Source: Acanthaster planci
Lineage: Eukaryota > Echinodermata > Asteroidea > Valvatida > Acanthasteridae
Direction of reading: 5' to 3'
Assembly: GCF_001949145.1 (NCBI RefSeq)
Contig: NW_019091363.1
Span: 62,882 to 124,100 of the forward strand
DNA: 61,219 nucleotides
Under the pieces are notes generated by a model. That model worked only from the letters and a program-made list of their open reading frames with translations. It searched no databases and was not told the DNA's origin. The translations under genes were made by a program, and so were the position numbers. Shown in pieces: positions 57,058 to 61,219 of the stretch. Every line of letters begins with the position of its first letter. Position 1 is the stretch's first letter.

Positions 57058-57166
57058 GTACTGTGCTAAGCAAACGTTTCTGCTTAGCAGCTTCATGAAA
57101 TTGGCTACCAAGCGCTGGGCCAATTTCATGAAGTTGCTAGGCACAAAAATTTGCTTGGCACAGTAT
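57058..57166. mobile_element. Hairpin MITE
   Basis: The left arm 57061-57105 (CTGTGCTAAGCAAACGTTTC to TTCATGAAATTGGC) pairs with 57119-57163 (GCCAATTTCATGAAG to CTTGGCACAG) with a few mismatches around a 13-base loop. The outer bases TACTG and CAGTA extend the pairing. Confidence 0.75.
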
Positions 57167-58358
57167 TGTCTTGGCAGCATGTGCCGTCCGCTTCACACGC
57201 ATCGACAACGGCGCGGCAAAATACACGATGGTAGCTGCTAAGTGACGCTGTGCCTGCTGCTCACGATTCGTAGTCGTATTATAAGACTATTGAAAGTAAG
57301 GCGTCAAGATACAAAATACATAAAGCTATGTTAATTTCTAAATGGGATAAATTCTAATCAGTCATTATTTCATCCGCTTACTCAGCATCTTAGACTTGTG
57401 CCTACCAAAAATTGGCCTGATTCCCCACCCCCATTGGGACCCATTTTACAACAGTTCATTTCAAAAGGCCACTTGTACGTGTCGTTCTTTTGGAAAATAT
57501 AGGAAAGTTGGCATTTCATTTTAACTTTGCAGGGGGTACAAAAAACGTAGTAGTTCCCATGTGGGTGTGCCCAGGTTTTTCCCATAAATTATGATACCCA
57601 AATGGGCTGGCCCACATATAGTTCCCACGTAGGCTTGCTATGTTTTACAACATGATACCCATATGGGTAGGCCCATTTGGAATCTCATCTGGGGTTTCCC
57701 AGGATTTTCCAATATGAGACCCAAATGGGTCAGCCCATGTAGATCTCGATATGGGAAAGCCCATAAAAGCCTCATAAGGGATAAACCTGAGTTATCCCCA
57801 TGCTCAGATGGCCCACGAAGCCCAGGTTTTTCCCATATGGGCCCCATGTAGGCTTGCTACCTGGGGCGATGATGGCAATGGCGTTTTTACAGCACATTAA
57901 AATACACAGAACCGATCTTTCCTAAAAACACTGACCCACAAAGTGACACCCACTTGGACTACTAGATAGGGCTGATGTCTTATGTTGAGGCTTTTGAGCA
58001 TGGGTCTGTAATTACCTTATGATTTGTCATAGATTCAAGAAGTGATGAACTGCATGTGCTTCTTCACATCAGCCGATGCGGCTCGCCGCTTTCTAACAGC
58101 GACGATTCATTTTTGACACTGCAAAGACTTTTGCCTGATTTCCTTTGGAGACCATGACACAAACAGTCAATTATTTCAATAGACGCTCGTTTGCAGACGA
58201 GTGTCCAGTAAATGCTGCATATAGCATGATTTAGTATTATGCAAAACAGCCTGGTACCGACCCCCAGATTTTGACCTGTCAACAGGCGTTGATTGTCGTA
58301 CTTTGGGTTGAAAAACATGGCACATGACAAGTTGTCGGGTAGAGGTCCGGTAAAATGG

Positions 58359-58402
58359 TTATATATATATATAAATATATATATATAAATATATATATAT
58401 AA
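58359..58402. repeat. TA microsatellite
   Basis: A run of TATATATATA blocks separated by AAATA, 44 bases, self-complementary. Confidence 0.95.
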
Positions 58403-59825
58403 CTTCCCTCAACCTTTTGAGCAATTTTTAAAGATTAAATATTTATTATATTTTGATAGAGGCGTGTAAGCCTAATTCTTGTCTTGTCTGGCCTAATCCA
58501 CTTGATTATCATATCTCAGCATTCGGTTAACCTTCGGTTAAACGTTGAAATTCTGGGCATGCCATAACATCTAAGCACACGCTTGATTGACACCGGATGT
58601 GTGCCCAGACATGCCACTTGACAATGTTTGACCGTTCGACATCCTCTGTCACCACCCGGACTAAAACGTTCGGCCTTATTTTGTCTCACGCAAGGTTTGA
58701 TTTTGGTGTGTGCTCGTGAGGCGGTCACACGCGTAGGTCGAACACAGTCCACTGAACTGACCTTTACTCGCGGGTCTATTCCATTATAAATAATTGGTAA
58801 ATAAACAATTACACACTATCAGACGGACGAAAAGTGTTACAAGAAACCCCTCTTTAATATCAACGAATACTTCGATATATGGGAAATTTCTGAAAGTCTC
58901 TAATCACTCCGGAAATGTCTCTATACGCAGCGCTCCGCATTACGGAATTACTAAGGGCATGGATCATGCCCTCGGACTTGAACAATGATGTATTGTGCGC
59001 TTCGCTCGTCACACCCAGAAAGCATTTAATATTGGTATTCATAATTGATGTCTGCTTGATCCCCATTGGACACACTTTCCGCTATCCACATTTCACTTGT
59101 CTTCAGTCAAAGTAATAACGAAAATGACGGCAAAAATCACCACGTATACTGTATATAATAGAGCTATCTCTGGACTATTCCCAATATAGATATTAGTATA
59201 CGCGGATTAAATGTTTGTAAACTTTGCATGCCATATACTGCGCTGGGACCAAGACAAAGCTGAAAATGAAACTATTTATCAGTTATGAATCACTAGGTTG
59301 ACACACTGACTAAGAGATGTTTGAATATTTTTGCCATAGACAAACTCATGCCATGGGCGATTGACTACCTATTGGATATTTGGACACGATCAGAAAATGA
59401 TTCCCAGTATCCCCAAGTTTAAGTTTCTTGGGGAATTCGTGTTTGCACGGACCACTCGAAGATCTAGGGTGTTCTCGTTTTGCCCCATTTTCTTGAAATC
59501 ATCGGTTAGCTATTGGCATTGCGAAATCCTTATAAAGTGACATTAAGGTCAGCATTATCGGCCGAATTCGGAAGTGACGGTCTGAACTGAAGCAGATTCG
59601 ATGGCCATAGGGGAGATGCGTTCCAGTTTTTCAGTGACACTGACAGTCCACACAATGATCGAATCAACACGGAACTTGAAAATAATAGACTGTTTTTCAC
59701 CGTGACCACCACCACGAGGAAGGATGGGGCCTTCTGAATTGTGCCCTCGACCTTATTGCCAAGTGATCATAATGTGAATAGCAGAAAAAAACGATTGAGG
59801 GGCCGGCTTCCTCGGAAATCCTGTG

Positions 59826-60011
59826 CTAATTAATACACATCTGCCAAACAGACTTGTGCCTCATAGAAACTGGTTTTGCCACTCGAGTAACAGAGTCGTT
59901 TTCCGTCGGCCGGGTGCAGAAACACGTCATAAGTAGATCTATTTGGAGACAAGAACAGGTCGTTACATACACCAGATGCTAAACCTGACGCCACGGACTG
60001 GGAAACGTGAG
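59826..60011 (-). CDS. Candidate terminal exon, unknown protein
   Basis: After a possible acceptor (ACGTTTCCCAG) the minus strand reads S-V-A-S-G-L-A-S-G-V-C-N-D-L-F-L-S-P-N-R, then S-T-Y-D-V-F-L-H-P-A-D-G-K-R-L-C-Y and K-T-S-F-Y-E-A-Q-V-C-L-A-D-V-Y before a TAA. Composition and three cysteines are compatible with a secreted or extracellular domain, but I recognise no family. It may equally be a chance open frame. Confidence 0.2.
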
Positions 60012-60103
60012 ACGAAATCCATTCCTTTCCTTGCCAATTTTGTGCTTCCGTGATTCCATATGTCGGGAGGAGGCCAACAATTTTGCAAGTGCGCACTTAT
60101 TAA

Positions 60104-60376
60104 CAGGGGCTTGGTAAGGGTATTTTTCTTGGAGGGTTTGCCAGAGTCAATTTCCCGATTTGTAACTTGTTCGCCAACCTCGAGTCAAATTCACAAAGTG
60201 CGGAAAATGCAAAGCCGTGGTACGCAACATTTTCATGCTTCAGGGGAAATGCCGACGGCCAACCTGTCGTTGATGTACCAATCTTGGATCATTTGCCGAC
60301 CACAGCTCTATTTGCCGACTGTAATTATTTATTAAAGGGGTGCCACACCTCCATACTGCCGGTCGCTACGCCCCTG
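60104..60376. mobile_element. Probable second hAT-like MITE
   Basis: The ends are CAGGGGCTTGGTA and, read from the right, CAGGGGCGTAGCGA. The flanking octamers CTTATTAA (60096-60103) and CTTTTAAA (60377-60384) match at six of eight positions. The interior has ATTTGCCGAC words that recall the TTTTGTCGGCAAAA words of the 51379 element. Length 273 bp. Confidence 0.45.
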
Positions 60377-60639
60377 CTTTTAAAGTGCATGGCTTGAAGA
60401 AAGCTGTTATCCCATCCCCTCCCCCTCCCCGATTGATAGCCATTGAGATGGAGTCCATCTGATTTGAGTCCGGGATCGAAGGGGTCACTCTTCAAAAACA
60501 TTTTTAAGTTCATTTACCAGTGAACAGAAAGTGTTATTTGAGTTGTCAAATGACGAGTATAAAAAAATTGGTGCTTGTCACACGACTCACAACTTAAAAC
60601 TAGGACAAGAAAAGAAACGACGGAGGGGGGTGAGCCACC

Positions 60640-60690
60640 TCGCCAACAGTAGTAACAGCAGCAATGGTCGTAACAGCAGCAGCTTACACA
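60640..60690. repeat. Degenerate CAG/CAA trinucleotide run
   Basis: CAACAGTAGTAACAGCAGCA and GTAACAGCAGCAGC form a short interrupted trinucleotide tract. Both strands are open here only because of the repeat. Confidence 0.7.
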
Positions 60691-61117
60691 GTAAATTGCA
60701 GCAATCAGGCGAGCACTGCGCTATATCATTGCGAATCCCGATCTGGTAGTCCTTTTTCACACTCACCGTTGTACAATACTGCATCGAAATGAAGACATCT
60801 TAAATTTGAGGGTTTCCTAAAGAATCGACCGACTGCACATCACGATCCAGCATGGTGCGAGTCGACCTATCACGCCCAACAGCTGGAGCCTAAGCAATAC
60901 AGGGTATAACCCTCCAAAGTCCTTGCTAATAAGATGACATGCACGTGTGTATTAGTAGCTGATCCGTTGCGTAATTATAGCGTGATCGTTTTCTTTAAAT
61001 GTCAGTTAACTTACCATCTGGAAGCACTTGCAGAGCTGAAGTAGACTGTGCCGATCATCAACATTACAGTTATAGACTAGTTGATTGTCGTGTAGCTTTA
61101 TAAACTAAATTTTGAAG

Positions 61118-61219
61118 GTCGCCCGTCGCGCGTCGCCCGTCGCGCGTCGCCCGTCGCCCGTCGCGCGTCGCCCGTCGCGCGTCGCCCGTCGCGCGTCGCC
61201 CGTCGTGCGTCGCCCGTCG
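61118..61219. repeat. Heptamer array GTCGCSC running off the right edge
   Basis: Fourteen full 7-bp units plus four bases, mostly alternating GTCGCCC and GTCGCGC, occupy the last 102 bases with only one other variant (GTCGTGC at 61202-61208). The array continues past the window. Confidence 0.95.

Larger units (their letters stand above)
54693..57862. mobile_element. Possible 3.2-kb foldback element with TATGGG/GGCCCA arms
   Basis: The left block (54693-55465) starts GTAGCAAGCCTATATGGGAAC. The right block (about 57535-57861) ends, on the other strand, with GTAGCAAGCCTACATGGGGCC. Both are packed with ATATGGG, GGCCCA and CCCAGGT words in opposed orientation. The left block includes a hairpin (about 54757-54882) and a 51-bp tandem (GCATTACGTGG words at 55153 and 55204, then 55256). 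A second GGCTTGCTA end-like word lies at 57632. The two blocks may be arms of one element or two separate insertions. Confidence 0.55.
57863..60095. other. Intergenic sequence with AT microsatellite
   Basis: It contains a (TA)n stretch with AAAT interruptions at 58359-58402. The rest shows no transposon ends or conserved protein segments apart from the weak open frame at 59830-60096 listed separately. Confidence 0.45.

Overview
The window is a stretch of animal nuclear DNA: low gene density, spliced coding exons, large introns, and dense, decayed transposable elements. One host gene is identified with confidence: AIMP1 (p43/EMAP II precursor, a scaffold subunit of the multi-aminoacyl-tRNA-synthetase complex) on the minus strand. 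Five coding exons fit together in phase from the start codon at 15288 to a donor at 1359, and the final exon (about 57 residues by comparison with human) lies beyond the left edge. The repeat content (TACATGTA/ACCGGT microsatellites, tRNA-derived SINEs, Tc1/mariner, hAT-like and TTAA elements, BEL/Pao, APE-type LINE) suits a marine invertebrate such as an echinoderm, hemichordate, amphioxus or mollusc. The sequence alone does not settle which.

Layout. 1-15.3 kb: AIMP1 exons and introns. Intron 4 carries an internally deleted Tc1 element (5689-6205) and a TTAA-flanked element (6689-7112). 16.5-22.0 kb: one decayed LINE on the minus strand, with endonuclease, linker and reverse transcriptase in order. 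It is split by a 2.1-kb TIR element (19544-21643) and a foldback insertion (17407-17638), and contains an 89-base assembly gap. 22.7-25.2 kb: a 35-bp minisatellite and a diverged duplication of about 0.8-0.95 kb. 26.0-27.84 kb: two inverted tRNA-derived SINEs and a dead mariner-like element with 34-bp perfect inner TIRs. 31-32 kb: a 34-bp tandem repeat and a 76-bp perfect palindrome. 36-41 kb: a 1-kb foldback element, a LINE RT scrap and a 3-kb BEL/Pao pol remnant. 41-61 kb: no recognisable host gene, but several inverted-repeat elements, minisatellites and two weak candidate exons. A heptamer array runs off the right edge.

The genes do not work together as a pathway. The biology here is one conserved housekeeping gene embedded in mobile DNA. 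The most notable signals are the nested transposon, the repeated appearance of TACATG arrays inside the coding frame of one LINE, several large foldback elements built from short tandem units, and the perfect palindrome. I see no prokaryotic features, CRISPR array or operon-like system.
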